Source of the DNA: Williamsia faeni
GTDB taxonomy: Bacteria; Actinomycetota; Actinomycetes; Mycobacteriales; Mycobacteriaceae
DNA length: 35,429 bases
Assembly (NCBI GenBank): GCA_003202005.1
Contig: QJJF01000022.1
Location: forward strand, 1 to 35,429
Direction: 5' to 3'
Numbering within the stretch: the first letter of the stretch is position 1; every line of letters begins with the position of its first letter. The translations under genes and the position numbers were made by a program. Shown piece after piece: positions 25,822 to 34,890 of this stretch. The notes under the pieces were generated by a model that saw nothing but the letters and a program-made list of their open reading frames with translations, was not told the origin of the DNA and searched no databases.

Positions 25822-26224
25822 GGCGGTCGTTGTCACAAACGTTATCGTGCCAGACCGGCTTGGAAGCGACCGTACGAGACCGCTTTGAGGACATCCATAC
25901 CCACGACAGCACTCATGAGAGGCCGTGGCTCGTCGATGAGCCGATGAGGCGTGGCGCCTATCCAAACCCTGCCGAGACAATTCTCGTTCAGGGTATCTCT
26001 TATCGCCGTAAATGATTGTGCCACAAACTCTTTCGTTACCAGCGACAGACCGTACCGTGAGTGTTGGTTGCTGCCGCCGCCGAAGGTGCGCCATGTAGAT
26101 GCTCGCGTGGCGGGCCACAATGAAAGCCGACCACCTGGTGTTGGTCGGCCTCGAGGGTCGCCGTTTGTCCAGCCGTGAGTATGCGCGCAGTTACGCCGAT
26201 GCCGGCAAACACTGGCGGGTGCAC
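25822..26224. other. Intergenic region with a hairpin
   Basis: No gene is secure in these 403 bases. A hairpin, GCCGACCA at 26126-26133 and TGGTCGGC at 26142-26149 with an 8-base loop, follows the membrane protein gene on the minus strand; it lacks a T tract. A 62-codon frame from GTG 26224 directly after that gene's stop (HPPVFAGIGVTARIL...) has only a weak ribosome binding site. Confidence 0.3.
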
Positions 26225-26737
26225 CTACTGCTTGAAGTGGTGCCATGCCTCCCAGACACCAGAGATGAGTAGCCAAATACACAAGGCTGCGACAACGTAA
26301 AGCGGCCAGACTGCTCCAGCAGCGATACCAACGATTCCCATGGCGATCATAAAGGTGTAAACGAAGACGGACACCCAACTAAACCAAAGCTGATGCTGGT
26401 CGAATCTGCCTGCGGGAGTGGAGTAAGGGATGGTGAAGCCGAGCCGGTTTTGCGCAAAGTGAACTTTCCAAACATACCCGATGACGAGAAGTCCCATCGT
26501 TGGCGCAACGATCGAACCTATCTGCCACGAGATCCAGTACGGCATCAAGGCCATCAGTGTCAGGGCAAGAGGTACCCACAATTCCGTCAGCCCCGAGATC
26601 ATTGTTGAGCGCTTGCGCGGTCCCGCCCACTCGGAATCGTTGCTGAGGCGCAGCTGGAACGTGATGAACAAGACTGAGACGGCTGTGACGGCAGCGGCGC
26701 TTACAGCAGCGAAGAACGGAAACCATACTGATTCCAC
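26225..26737 (-). CDS. Multi-pass membrane protein, unrecognised
   Basis: This 170-residue hydrophobic protein has about five membrane segments: roughly 5-27, 50-68, 70-92, 115-138 and 140-162. They are separated by short polar loops, including RLSNDSEWAGPRKR near residue 30-44 and AQNRLGFTIPYSTPAG near 95-110. It ends WEAWHHFKQ. No catalytic or transport motif is recognised. The two loops rich in Arg/Ser suggest a resemblance to small conserved actinobacterial membrane proteins, but I cannot name a family. It is transcribed away from the next membrane protein gene, with about 90-160 bases between them for divergent promoters. Confidence 0.75.
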   Translation of the reverse strand: MESVWFPFFAAVSAAAVTAVSVLFITFQLRLSNDSEWAGPRKRSTMISGLTELWVPLALTLMALMPYWISWQIGSIVAPTMGLLVIGYVWKVHFAQNRLGFTIPYSTPAGRFDQHQLWFSWVSVFVYTFMIAMGIVGIAAGAVWPLYVVAALCIWLLISGVWEAWHHFKQ

Positions 26738-26898
26738 GTGACTCCCCTTGCGCGCAGTTCGTTGAAAACCAACTTCCTTTGGCGCAGCCTACGTCAGCTA
26801 GCGCTTGAGGACACGAGGATTCGCCGGTGATTCATTGCCGGATCCGTTGCGCGGAGCGAGAAAAAACGATCAACCGGATTTTCTGGCATGGTCGAATC

Positions 26899-27450
26899 AT
26901 GGACGACCGTGGAGATCAGAATGTAGCAGGTGAGATGGCATCTACTCGCCAGGAAGGCGACGCTGCCAATGCGCCTCGGTCTACGCCGAAACAGCGCGCC
27001 GGCAGGGTAGGCCGAGCCTGGCAGAAAAGCTTGGACCCAGGACAGCAATCCGCAGTGCTGTCCTGGGCATCGTTCACCGCCACCTTTGCAACCGTGCGAG
27101 CGTTGACTCACTGGATCCGGGCAGGCCACGGCCCGAGCAGTGGTGGGATGAGCGTCGGCGGCAAGCATTTCCATCATTACAACATCGGGATAGCAATGCT
27201 CGGTGGAGTTGGGGCCATCGCGATACGCGGCGCCGAGAAGCATCGGCGGCACCCGATCACCGCGCTGAGCTACGGCGTGGGCGCTGCACTCATCGTCGAT
27301 GAACTCGCACTACTTCTCGACCTCGAAGACGTCTACTGGTCGCAACAAGGTCGCAAGAGCGTGGATGTCGCCATCACTGTCATCGGGGTCGGAGGCCTCG
27401 CAGTCACGGGCTTCGCCTTCTGGCCCGAAGCACGCAAGGCACTCAGGTAG
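26899..27450 (+). CDS. Conserved integral membrane protein, unknown function
   Basis: This protein of about 183 residues has a polar, basic N-terminus and three or four membrane segments. The sequence GGKHFHHYNIGIAMLGGVGA, followed by HPITALSYGVGAALIVDELALLLDLEDVYW, is distinctive: a histidine cluster at the edge of one membrane segment and several acidic residues inside the next. I recall similar hypothetical proteins in actinobacteria but no function. Starts are possible at 26827 (GTG), 26899 (ATG) and 26935 (ATG, with AGGTGAG close by); the first residues are not conserved enough to decide. It converges with the flotillin gene across a short region containing a 20-bp palindrome. Confidence 0.7.
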   Translation: MDDRGDQNVAGEMASTRQEGDAANAPRSTPKQRAGRVGRAWQKSLDPGQQSAVLSWASFTATFATVRALTHWIRAGHGPSSGGMSVGGKHFHHYNIGIAMLGGVGAIAIRGAEKHRRHPITALSYGVGAALIVDELALLLDLEDVYWSQQGRKSVDVAITVIGVGGLAVTGFAFWPEARKALR

Positions 27451-27486
27451 CGACCACGGAACCGGTGGCTGGCCTGCACGCAATGT

Positions 27487-27506
27487 TGCATACATATATG
27501 TATGCA
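27487..27506. promoter_or_regulatory. Perfect 20-bp AT-rich palindrome
   Basis: TGCATACATATATGTATGCA is a perfect palindrome in the 91 bases between two convergent genes. Its lack of a loop and of a T tract argues against an ordinary terminator. The TGCATACA half sites look more like an operator of a dimeric regulator, though the position between gene ends is unusual for one. Confidence 0.5.
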
Positions 27507-27541
27507 CGTCTGGCGAGGTTACAGACACACGCTGAGAAGCC

Positions 27542-28675
27542 TTATTGTGCGTCGAGTTCGGGCTGGGGATCTGTCTCTGACGTGTTTTCTGTCGGGTCGT
27601 GCTGACCGAGTCCGCTGCGGAGGGCGTCATAGATTGTCAAGCCCTGCCCAACCAGACCGCTGGCTATTTCACTGAGACCGTCGGCGCCGTTGAGGACGGT
27701 GACATTAGCCCCCGACAATCCCAGGGCTGCCTGTTTGACTATCTCGGGGAGTTGATCAATCAATAACCGGTCGAGTGCTACCCGGTTGTGCGATGCTGCC
27801 GCTTCGGCCTGGATCTTCATCTTCTCGGCTTCGGCCAGGGCGAGTATCCGCACCCGCTCAGCCTCCGCTTCGGCCGGTTTGACCACTTCTGAGACCAGTT
27901 CCTGCTCTCGAAGTTCCGCCGCTCGCTGCGCGAGTTCGGTTTGCATCGCAAGCACTTCCCGCTGCGCCTGTGCCTGCGCTAACGGTCCCGCCTGGGCAGC
28001 CTCGGCCTGCGCCTTGTCGACCTCAGCTTTGTACTGGGCTTGCACGATCGCGGTCTGACGAGCGAACTGCGCCTGATTGCGTCGCGATTCCTGCTCCGCC
28101 TCCGCAGACTCCTGGTCAGCTCTGGCCTGGGCGATCTGCGCCTGCTTTTGGATCGCGGCGTTGTGCGGAGCGGACATCGCGATGATGTAGCCGAGTGCGC
28201 CGTCGTCGATGGACTGAATCTGCAGGGCGTCGACAGTCAACCCGATCTTGACCATTTCCTGCTTCGATCCGTCGAGCACCTCAGTTGCCAACTTCTGGCG
28301 CTCCTTGATGATCTGCTCCACCGTCATCGATCCGATAATCGAACGGAGGTGGCCGGCAAAGATCCGGCCGGTGAGCACTGACATCTGATCCTGGTCGGAC
28401 AAGAACCGTTGTCCCGCACTGACAATGCTCTCGGTGTCGTTGCCCACCTTGAATGCGATGACGGCCCGTACGTTGAGGCTCAGCCCCTGCTGGGTCACAC
28501 ACGTTTCAGCCACCTCGGCCTCGCACATCGCTAGCGTCAGAAACCGAACCTTGCGAAAGAACGGAGCGACGAAGGCGCCATGGCCGGTCACCACCCGAAA
28601 AGGGGCGTCACCCTTGCTCCTGCCGCCGGAGATCAGCATCGCCTCATCCGGTGCGGGCACTCTGTAACCAAACAT
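27542..28675 (-). CDS. Flotillin-like SPFH domain protein
   Basis: This 377-residue protein of the flotillin/prohibitin group opens with a band-7/SPFH domain (about 1-170), including MFGYRVPAPDEAMLISGG and QGLSLNVRAVIAFKVGND. A long Ala/Glu/Gln-rich coiled coil follows (about 185-310), with AEAEQESRRNQAQ and EAEAERVRILALAEAEKMK. The C-terminal region (LPEIVKQAALGLSGANVTVLNG) is typical of flotillins. Such proteins form membrane-associated oligomers that organise lipid domains and help membrane stress responses. No hydrophobic anchor is obvious. A small NfeD-like gene lies 52 bases upstream on the same strand, the usual partner arrangement. Flotillin genes are rarely cargo of integrated elements. 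Confidence 0.92.
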   Translation of the reverse strand: MFGYRVPAPDEAMLISGGRSKGDAPFRVVTGHGAFVAPFFRKVRFLTLAMCEAEVAETCVTQQGLSLNVRAVIAFKVGNDTESIVSAGQRFLSDQDQMSVLTGRIFAGHLRSIIGSMTVEQIIKERQKLATEVLDGSKQEMVKIGLTVDALQIQSIDDGALGYIIAMSAPHNAAIQKQAQIAQARADQESAEAEQESRRNQAQFARQTAIVQAQYKAEVDKAQAEAAQAGPLAQAQAQREVLAMQTELAQRAAELREQELVSEVVKPAEAEAERVRILALAEAEKMKIQAEAAASHNRVALDRLLIDQLPEIVKQAALGLSGANVTVLNGADGLSEIASGLVGQGLTIYDALRSGLGQHDPTENTSETDPQPELDAQ

Positions 28676-28727
28676 GTCTACAACCCCTCGCTCATCGCCA
28701 TGCTTTGTTTTCTGAACACAACCCTTG

Positions 28728-28958
28728 TCACCACAGCCTCATCGCTGGCCACGGCTCAACCTCCACCGTCCGAGGTCCCTTGGTGTCAATCACCAACACC
28801 TCGGTGCCCCTGGCCAACGGTTCCTGCGACCAAGCGAGAAAGAGTTCCTTCGATCCCCGCACCGACACCATCACCTCTCCCGCGCCATCGCCACCGCGGG
28901 TCGCCACAACCAGCGAACCTGTACACCCAATCACCGAGATATCACTCACCTCCCCCAT
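28728..28958 (-). CDS. Small NfeD-like OB-fold protein, flotillin partner
   Basis: This protein of about 76 residues matches the soluble C-terminal OB domain of NfeD proteins: GSLVVATRGGDGAGEVMVSVRG, then SQEPLARGTEVLVIDTKGPRTVEVEPW. There is no membrane segment or protease domain. In many bacteria such proteins are encoded next to flotillins and act with them. The start at ATG 28958 fits the domain best; ATG 29042 or an upstream codon at 29183 would add a low-complexity leader. It lies directly upstream of the flotillin gene and is probably co-transcribed with it. The 389 bases between this start and the AhpD-like gene at 29348 should hold divergent promoters; no other gene is seen there. 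Confidence 0.7.
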   Translation of the reverse strand: MGEVSDISVIGCTGSLVVATRGGDGAGEVMVSVRGSKELFLAWSQEPLARGTEVLVIDTKGPRTVEVEPWPAMRLW

Positions 28959-29347
28959 GCTGCCCCCTGAACTCACTTCCCCGCAGAGAACCAGCAGATG
29001 GGAAGCGGGAGTCGAGGTACGGGCGGGCCGGTGCTCCGACATCTCTGCCCCACCGGCCCGCAACAACACAGTATCGAATGTATGTTCCCCTGAGTTATTT
29101 CGTGGGCGTCCCCCGGAATTGCATTTAAGCGATCTGGGTGTCCCAGTCCTGCGCTCTCTGAACCGTACAGTCAGATGACCCAAGCGGGGTTTGGCCCGTC
29201 CATGTCATTGTTTCTTGGTGCCAAGATGCTTTGAGCGTTGCTCCGCTTCGCCAGTACCAACTGGTACGAAAACCGTTATCCGTCAGAATTGTTCACTCTT
29301 ACCGCGCGGGCTAATTGTGTTGCGGCAGACAGCTGGGAGGTTCAGAT

Positions 29348-29824
29348 ATGTCCAGAGCACGGATTGATATGGCGAAGAATGCACCTGCGAGTTACGCCGC
29401 GTTGGGCACACTCGCGGCGGCTGCTGAATCCGAGGCCAAGGACTCGGGCTTGGAGTCAGCGCTCATTGACCTGGTGAAGATCCGGGCCTCGCAGCTCAAT
29501 GGCTGCGCGTTCTGTCTACGTATGCACACGCGGGAAGCGGTGGCAGGCGGTATGGGTTCGGATCGTCTCGCGGTCTTACCTGCGTGGCGAGAGAGCCAGT
29601 ACTTCAGCACCGTCGAACAAGCCGCCCTGTCCATCGCCGAGGCGATAACTTTCATCTCCGCTCAAATTCTGGACGATTCTCTATATGACTCTGCGCGCAG
29701 GCATCTCGACGACAGACAGATCGCCGCGATTGTGTGGGTGACCATCGCTATCAACGGCTTCAACCGTGTGGCCATCAGCAGCCACTATCACGTTGGTCCC
29801 GAGGTTGGCCACGTGTCCGACTGA
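29348..29824 (+). CDS. Carboxymuconolactone decarboxylase/AhpD-like protein
   Basis: This 158-residue protein of the AhpD-like alkylhydroperoxidase family carries the redox motif CAFCLRMH, with Cys53, Cys56 and His60. This matches the CxxC...H site used for peroxide reduction with thiol partners. The surrounding helix LIDLVKIRASQLNGCAFC and the later VAISSHYHV are typical. GGGAGG precedes the ATG. It probably detoxifies peroxides or acts as a small thiol reductase. The next gene, an alpha/beta hydrolase, follows after 105 bases in the same direction, and the pair may respond to the same stress. The family also includes decarboxylases, but the CxxC motif argues against that here. Confidence 0.92.
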   Translation: MSRARIDMAKNAPASYAALGTLAAAAESEAKDSGLESALIDLVKIRASQLNGCAFCLRMHTREAVAGGMGSDRLAVLPAWRESQYFSTVEQAALSIAEAITFISAQILDDSLYDSARRHLDDRQIAAIVWVTIAINGFNRVAISSHYHVGPEVGHVSD

Positions 29825-29929
29825 GGTGAACTCAGCATTGAGTCATCCGACCGAAGCGGGGTGCCCGCGGGCGGTTCACCATCGAAGGACGCCGGTCCGC
29901 CGAGGCCACCATCCAGATCGGGAGTTCCC

Positions 29930-30730
29930 ATGGTCGAAAACAAATCTCACGTCGTCTTCATTCACGGTTTGTGGCTGCACTCAACGTCGTGGCAACAGTG
30001 GGCCGATTTGTACGCTGCTCGAGGTTACGTCTCCTACACCCCGGGATGGCCTGGTGACGCGCCCACAGTTCAGGAGACACGCGATCACCCGGAGTCCGTC
30101 GCCGATGTCGGTATTCAGGAGGTGTTCGAGCACTACGCACAGTTCATCGACGACCTGGAGGCACCGGCGGTGCTGATTGGCCACTCGTTCGGTGGCATGC
30201 TCGTAGAAAAGCTGCTCGGGGAAAACCACGGTATAGGGGGGATCGCAATCGATGCCGCTCAGATCAAAGGTGTTTTGCCACTGCCCCTCTCGTCACTGCA
30301 TGCTACGTTGCCGGTGTTCAAGAATCCGGCGAACAAACACCGCGCAGTTTCGCTGACCGCCGATGAATTTCACTACGCCTTTGGTAACGCGGTGAGCCGG
30401 GAACAGTCCGATCTTTTGTACGAGCAGTGGACGATCCCCGCTCCTGGGCGGCCGCTGTTCGAGGCAGCGGCTGCGAACTTCTCGCTCCATTCGCCGGCAA
30501 AGGTGAACACCGAGAACAACGCCCGCGGGCCGTTGCTTTTGATCATGGGAGGCCGCGATCGCACTGTCCCCGAAGCGATCACCAAGTCGACTCTCAAGCA
30601 ATACAAACACTCCACCGCTGTGACCGACCTCGTCGAGTTCGCTGATCGGGGCCACTCGCTGACCATCGACAGCGGCTGGCGTGAGATCGCTGAATCCTGT
30701 CTGTCCTGGCTCGACGCGCAAGAACTCTGA
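29930..30730 (+). CDS. Alpha/beta hydrolase
   Basis: This 266-residue cytoplasmic alpha/beta-fold hydrolase has the oxyanion motif FIHGLWLHSTSW and the nucleophile Ser86 in GHSFGG. Asp210 in GGRDRTVP and His242 in RGHSLTID complete the triad. The start at ATG 29930 is chosen because GGGAG lies upstream and the family begins at VVFIHG; the longer frame to 29861 has no such support. Members include esterases, lactonases and haloperoxidase-like enzymes; the substrate is not evident. It is followed after 60 bases by a second, exported alpha/beta hydrolase. Confidence 0.92.
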   Translation: MVENKSHVVFIHGLWLHSTSWQQWADLYAARGYVSYTPGWPGDAPTVQETRDHPESVADVGIQEVFEHYAQFIDDLEAPAVLIGHSFGGMLVEKLLGENHGIGGIAIDAAQIKGVLPLPLSSLHATLPVFKNPANKHRAVSLTADEFHYAFGNAVSREQSDLLYEQWTIPAPGRPLFEAAAANFSLHSPAKVNTENNARGPLLLIMGGRDRTVPEAITKSTLKQYKHSTAVTDLVEFADRGHSLTIDSGWREIAESCLSWLDAQEL

Positions 30731-30790
30731 GTACACCGGACCGCATCACCTCGTCCGCCCCATCACCAATTCCCACACGAAGGATTCGCT

Positions 30791-31603
30791 ATGAGAATGA
30801 CTCGCTTTCGTTCGATCGCGGCTGCGGCCCTGGTGACCATCTCTGCGCTGTCGATAGGTGCCGGTGCCGGCGCCGCGTCGGCAACCGAACGACCAACCGT
30901 GGTCCTCGTCCATGGCGCCTTTGCGGACGCGACGAGCTGGGATGGGGTGGCATCGGATCTACGTTCTCGTGGTTACCGCGTCGTGGTCCCTGACATCGCG
31001 CTGCGGGGGCCGGCTCACGACGCCGACGAGGTCGATCGTGTGGTGTCGTCGATCCCGGGCCCGGTGATTCTGGTGGGCCACTCCTATGGCGGCGTGGTGG
31101 TCACCAATGTGCACGCCACCAACGTCGCAGCCCTGGTGTACGTCGCCGCGTTCATTCCGGACCAGGGCGAGCCCGCAATGCTCGCACTCAATCCGATCCA
31201 GTACCCCGGATCGCAACTTCTCCCGCCGGTGTTGCAAGTGAAAACGGTCGACGATCCCACCGCACCGTTCGGCAAGAACGTGGACGGATACATCTCTCGC
31301 GAGTCCTTCCACAGCGTGTTCGCCCAGGATGTCTCCGATGCCACCGCCGAGACCATGTATGCCCATCAGAAGTCGCAAGCGCTGAGCGCCAACCTCGAGC
31401 CCACAGGCGTACCTCTGTGGAAAACCACGCCGAGCTGGGCACTAGTCCCTTATGACGACCGAGTGATCCCACGCTCATCGGAGCTCGCGATGGCCCAACG
31501 TGCATCTGCGCACATCACCTCGGTCCCTGGTTCACACGCGGTCCTGGTATCCCAACCCCACGCAGTGGCGAACCTGGTTGCACTCGCCGACGCTGGAAGC
31601 TAA
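30791..31603 (+). CDS. Secreted alpha/beta hydrolase
   Basis: This 270-residue alpha/beta hydrolase has an N-terminal signal peptide: basic MRMTRFR, a hydrophobic core at about 8-23, and a probable cleavage site after ASA near residue 31. It has HGAFADATSWDG for the oxyanion hole, Ser98 in GHSYGG, acidic Asp222/223 in VPYDDRVIP, and His249 in GSHAVLV. This HGAFADA/GHSYGG type is common in actinobacteria and usually annotated as esterase or salicylate esterase-like. It lies downstream of a cytoplasmic relative and converges with the LuxR-type regulator gene, only 22 bases between the stops, with no hairpin visible there. Confidence 0.92.
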   Translation: MRMTRFRSIAAAALVTISALSIGAGAGAASATERPTVVLVHGAFADATSWDGVASDLRSRGYRVVVPDIALRGPAHDADEVDRVVSSIPGPVILVGHSYGGVVVTNVHATNVAALVYVAAFIPDQGEPAMLALNPIQYPGSQLLPPVLQVKTVDDPTAPFGKNVDGYISRESFHSVFAQDVSDATAETMYAHQKSQALSANLEPTGVPLWKTTPSWALVPYDDRVIPRSSELAMAQRASAHITSVPGSHAVLVSQPHAVANLVALADAGS

Positions 31604-31625
31604 ACGCCTTCGCTGATCACGCCAG

Positions 31626-34370
31626 TCATCGCGCTCGCTCGAGCGCCGATCGCAGTTGGCCACGAGAGGAGACTCCCAACTTCGGAAACAGCCGGTACAG
31701 ATGCGATCCGACAGTGCGATGGGACAAGTACAACCGTTGGGCGATCTCTCGATTGCTCAGTCCGTCGGCGGCGAGCTGCGCGATCTGAAGTTCTTGCGGG
31801 GACAACACTGTGGTGGCCACGACTGGCTGCTTGCCGACGGCCTCACCGGTCGCGCGCAATTCGTGCCGGGCGCGTTGGGCCCATGACGCCATAGCGAGTG
31901 CGTCGAAGCTGTCGCGTGCAGACCGAAGTGGAGTGCGCGCGTCAGCGATCCGGTACTGACGCCGAAGCCAGGAACCGTACTCGAGCAGAAGCCGTGCGCG
32001 ATACCACGGCCAGTTCGACAGACTCGACGCCAGCGCCTCCTGAAACGCAGTGTCGGCGTGGGTGTCATCGGCCAGCAGAGGGCGCGCGTAATGCAGTGCG
32101 GCCTGGCTCCACGGCGACGCCAGGGATGTGTCTGTTTGCCGATAAATGCGGTCGGCGATCTCGGTGACTTCGCGGATGTGTCCGCTACGCAACCCAGCTT
32201 CGACCATGTCGCCAAACGCCCACACGCTTTGCACCTGATGGAAAGCCGGGTCCGCAGGATCAAACAACCGCACCAAATGGGAGAAGGCCTCGTCGTAGTG
32301 ACCTCGTCCGATCGCCCCGATCCCACGCATCAACTGCAGTCCGCACAGCACCGGGTTCGAACGCAAGGGAAGCACGATGCGTTCGGCCTGCTGAGCCAGG
32401 CGATAAGCACTATCGGCATCACCGTGAAGTGCGTCGATCAGCCCTTGACCCAGCAGCGCAGACGCTTCCCACAGTGGCTGCCGCGTTTCCTCTGCAAGAC
32501 GCCGCGCCTCGTCGAGTGCAGGCACGGCAATAGCCCAGTTCGCCATCGCGATTGCAGTCCACGACTGCATCAGCAGCACCCTGGGTAAGCTCGCGAGCTG
32601 TCCACGCAGGCGCACATCGTCAACAACTTTGCGTTGCAGCGAGGCAATCGCGGTGTCGCTTCCGACGATGAACACCGACACTGCCAGCTCCGCGGCGAAT
32701 GGATCGGCGAGTTCTTCCAGTCCCATCCGTTTGACCCGTTCGATGATCATCGGTCCGTACGTGCTCGGGTCGGTGTACCCGATGATTGACAGGCGGCGAG
32801 GATCATCGGTGTCGACGTTCAGCTGTTCAGTTGCTGCGATGATGTGATCGCGCGCTGCACGTCCAGGGTCTCCGGACCAGGCGTGTGCCGCCGCCGCCAA
32901 CAAGACCTGGATCGCCAAGTCGGTGTGACCGCTCTCGATGGCCGTGAGCGCCAGGTCTGCGAGTGCGTCCACACGCGCCCCGTCACCCGGTGTCGCCGGG
33001 ACCACCGCATCTCGCACAAGAGCTACTCGGATGTGCTGGGTGAAGCCTTCGACGATGGGCTCCGCGATCCGGGCCAACTCAGCGGCCCGCCCGACATCGC
33101 CTAGTGCAAGCAGGATTTCGGCGGCACGCAGGAGCCTGCTACCCCGCGAGGACTTATCCGGGCTCAGCGCTGCGGCCCGTTCCCATGCCTCGACGCTCGC
33201 TTCGCGGGCCCCACGTTGCTCAGCTGCGGTAGCCACCAGTTCAAGTGCATACGCAACGTGCTCGTCGGGTCCCACAGCTGCGGCGGCCAAATGCCAGGCT
33301 CGGCGCTCGGGGACCTCGACGAACAAGTGGGCCATCGCGGCGTGAGCATGGGTGCGCTCGGACAGCGTTGCACTTTGGTAGATCGCTGAACGCATCAGCG
33401 GGTGCCGAAATATCACTCGCCGGTCGCGTATCTCAATCAGTTTGGCATCCAGCGCCCCTGATAGGACCTCCACGGACACCGTGGTTGCCGCTGACTGGAA
33501 AGCAGCGGCCTGGAGAATCACAGATAGGTCAGCGGTGTCGTCCGTGGCAGCGGCGATCAAAGCCAGACGGGTCAGCGGGCGCAACTCGGTGAGCCGAGCG
33601 GCGAAGCTCTGTTCAAGTCGCTCCGTCAAAGGCGGTGCGCTTTCAGTCTCGACCGCCTGGTTGATTCCATATGTCCTCGGCAATTCCACCAGAGCAAGGG
33701 GATTGCCTTCTGCCGCGGCCAATACCCGTTGCCGGGTTTCCTCGTCCAGCAATGGATGTTCTGCGCGCAGCATGTCAACGGCCGCGTCTTCGCCCAGTGG
33801 GTCTACTCGAACGATCGCAAGGTCTGCAGCTGTAAGAGGAGACTGGTAACCCTCACGCATCGCAGCGACCATCGCGATCGGATCGGCAGCAACCCGCCGG
33901 CCGACAAAGGCCAGCACCTGCGACGACACCGAATCGATCCAGTGAGCATCATCGACAACGACCAGCAGAGAGTCGGTCGCCGCCAGCCCAGTCAAGAGTT
34001 CCAGCACCGCAAGCGCGACGAGGTAAACATCTGGGGGTGGCCCATCAATCTGGCCGAACGCGGTGCGCAACGCCTCACGCTGCTTGGGCCACAACATCTC
34101 CAAGCGATCGCCGACGGGGCGCAGCAACTGGTGCAGCGCAGCAAATGGCATCGCCGTTTCCGACTGCGAGCCGGTCGCCTGCAGTACGCGCCGCCCGCTC
34201 GCGCGCGCCCGATCCGCCATCACCCGTAACAACGCCGACTTACCAATTCCCGGGGATCCGACTAGTAGAACCGCAGAGCCGTTTTCGTCCGCGGACACAC
34301 TTTCGAGCACGCCGAGTTCAGACTCCCGACCGACAATGGCCGGCGCAGGCTGGCGACCGTTCACATACAA
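31626..34370 (-). CDS. LuxR-family (LAL-type) ATP-binding transcriptional regulator
   Basis: This 914-residue regulator has an N-terminal AAA/NACHT-like ATPase with Walker A GSPGIGKS (38-45) and Walker B SLLVVVDDAHWID (about 134-146). A long helical TPR-like middle (about 350-840) follows, then a C-terminal LuxR helix-turn-helix in the last 60 residues (LSPQELQIAQLAADGLSNREIAQRL). Large LuxR-type regulators of this design bind ATP and a ligand or partner, and activate nearby catabolic or secondary-metabolism operons. Its likely targets are the hydrolase and AhpD-like genes that face it, or its own promoter region shared with the small gene at 34577; this is inferred from position. It appears complete. 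Confidence 0.95.
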   Translation of the reverse strand: MYVNGRQPAPAIVGRESELGVLESVSADENGSAVLLVGSPGIGKSALLRVMADRARASGRRVLQATGSQSETAMPFAALHQLLRPVGDRLEMLWPKQREALRTAFGQIDGPPPDVYLVALAVLELLTGLAATDSLLVVVDDAHWIDSVSSQVLAFVGRRVAADPIAMVAAMREGYQSPLTAADLAIVRVDPLGEDAAVDMLRAEHPLLDEETRQRVLAAAEGNPLALVELPRTYGINQAVETESAPPLTERLEQSFAARLTELRPLTRLALIAAATDDTADLSVILQAAAFQSAATTVSVEVLSGALDAKLIEIRDRRVIFRHPLMRSAIYQSATLSERTHAHAAMAHLFVEVPERRAWHLAAAAVGPDEHVAYALELVATAAEQRGAREASVEAWERAAALSPDKSSRGSRLLRAAEILLALGDVGRAAELARIAEPIVEGFTQHIRVALVRDAVVPATPGDGARVDALADLALTAIESGHTDLAIQVLLAAAAHAWSGDPGRAARDHIIAATEQLNVDTDDPRRLSIIGYTDPSTYGPMIIERVKRMGLEELADPFAAELAVSVFIVGSDTAIASLQRKVVDDVRLRGQLASLPRVLLMQSWTAIAMANWAIAVPALDEARRLAEETRQPLWEASALLGQGLIDALHGDADSAYRLAQQAERIVLPLRSNPVLCGLQLMRGIGAIGRGHYDEAFSHLVRLFDPADPAFHQVQSVWAFGDMVEAGLRSGHIREVTEIADRIYRQTDTSLASPWSQAALHYARPLLADDTHADTAFQEALASSLSNWPWYRARLLLEYGSWLRRQYRIADARTPLRSARDSFDALAMASWAQRARHELRATGEAVGKQPVVATTVLSPQELQIAQLAADGLSNREIAQRLYLSHRTVGSHLYRLFPKLGVSSRGQLRSALERAR

Positions 34371-34576
34371 CCCTTTCGGCCCGGTATTTCAACCCGCACT
34401 CCTCAGCCACCGCCTTCACAGTGTCCGAATCTTGCTGACTCACAACATCTACCGCGATCACAAACAGGTCGACTCACACCCAGGTTCAGTCATCTGGCTC
34501 TAGCTCGAACACTACGACACGTCCTAGGTTTCTGTAGTCCCTACGAGACGCTTTAGCCGATACCCAGGAGAAGAAA

Positions 34577-34831
34577 ATGAACCGAGTACCCGACTCCGAG
34601 TTGACCATGATCCCGGGCGAAACCCTCATCACGGACTCCCCTGCCGCGGGCCGGGCGTTGGCCTTCGCCATCGCCCGGCACACAATCCACAACATCCAGC
34701 CCGACCTGGACGTTCTCATCGGCGGCCGCCCGGTCTATTCGACATCACCAGACAGCTTGATCGCCGCCGGACAGGTCGTCGCTCTGGAGTTCCAAACCAT
34801 TGCCGCCGCAAACAACTACTGGAGGCCGTGA
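34577..34831 (+). CDS. Small protein, unrecognised
   Basis: This 84-residue soluble protein has a strong AGGAGAAG ribosome binding site seven bases or so before the ATG, which supports its being real. It has an N-terminal segment with GETLITDSP, a helix AAGRALAFAIARHTIH, and a strand pair DLDVLIGGRPVY and VVALEFQTI. I recognise no family. It is divergent from the LuxR-type regulator, with about 206 bases between them, so it may be under its control. The DUF1622 gene follows in the same direction after 59 bases. Confidence 0.6.
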   Translation: MNRVPDSELTMIPGETLITDSPAAGRALAFAIARHTIHNIQPDLDVLIGGRPVYSTSPDSLIAAGQVVALEFQTIAAANNYWRP

Positions 34832-34890
34832 GTCACCGATCTCCTTGCTTTCATACTCTGGTCATCTGGGTGTGGACGGTTTACTGAACA

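Noticed and set aside
26126-26149. Rho-independent terminator after the membrane protein gene
   Set aside because: The 8-bp hairpin lacks a T tract on either strand, so it is only noted as a hairpin.
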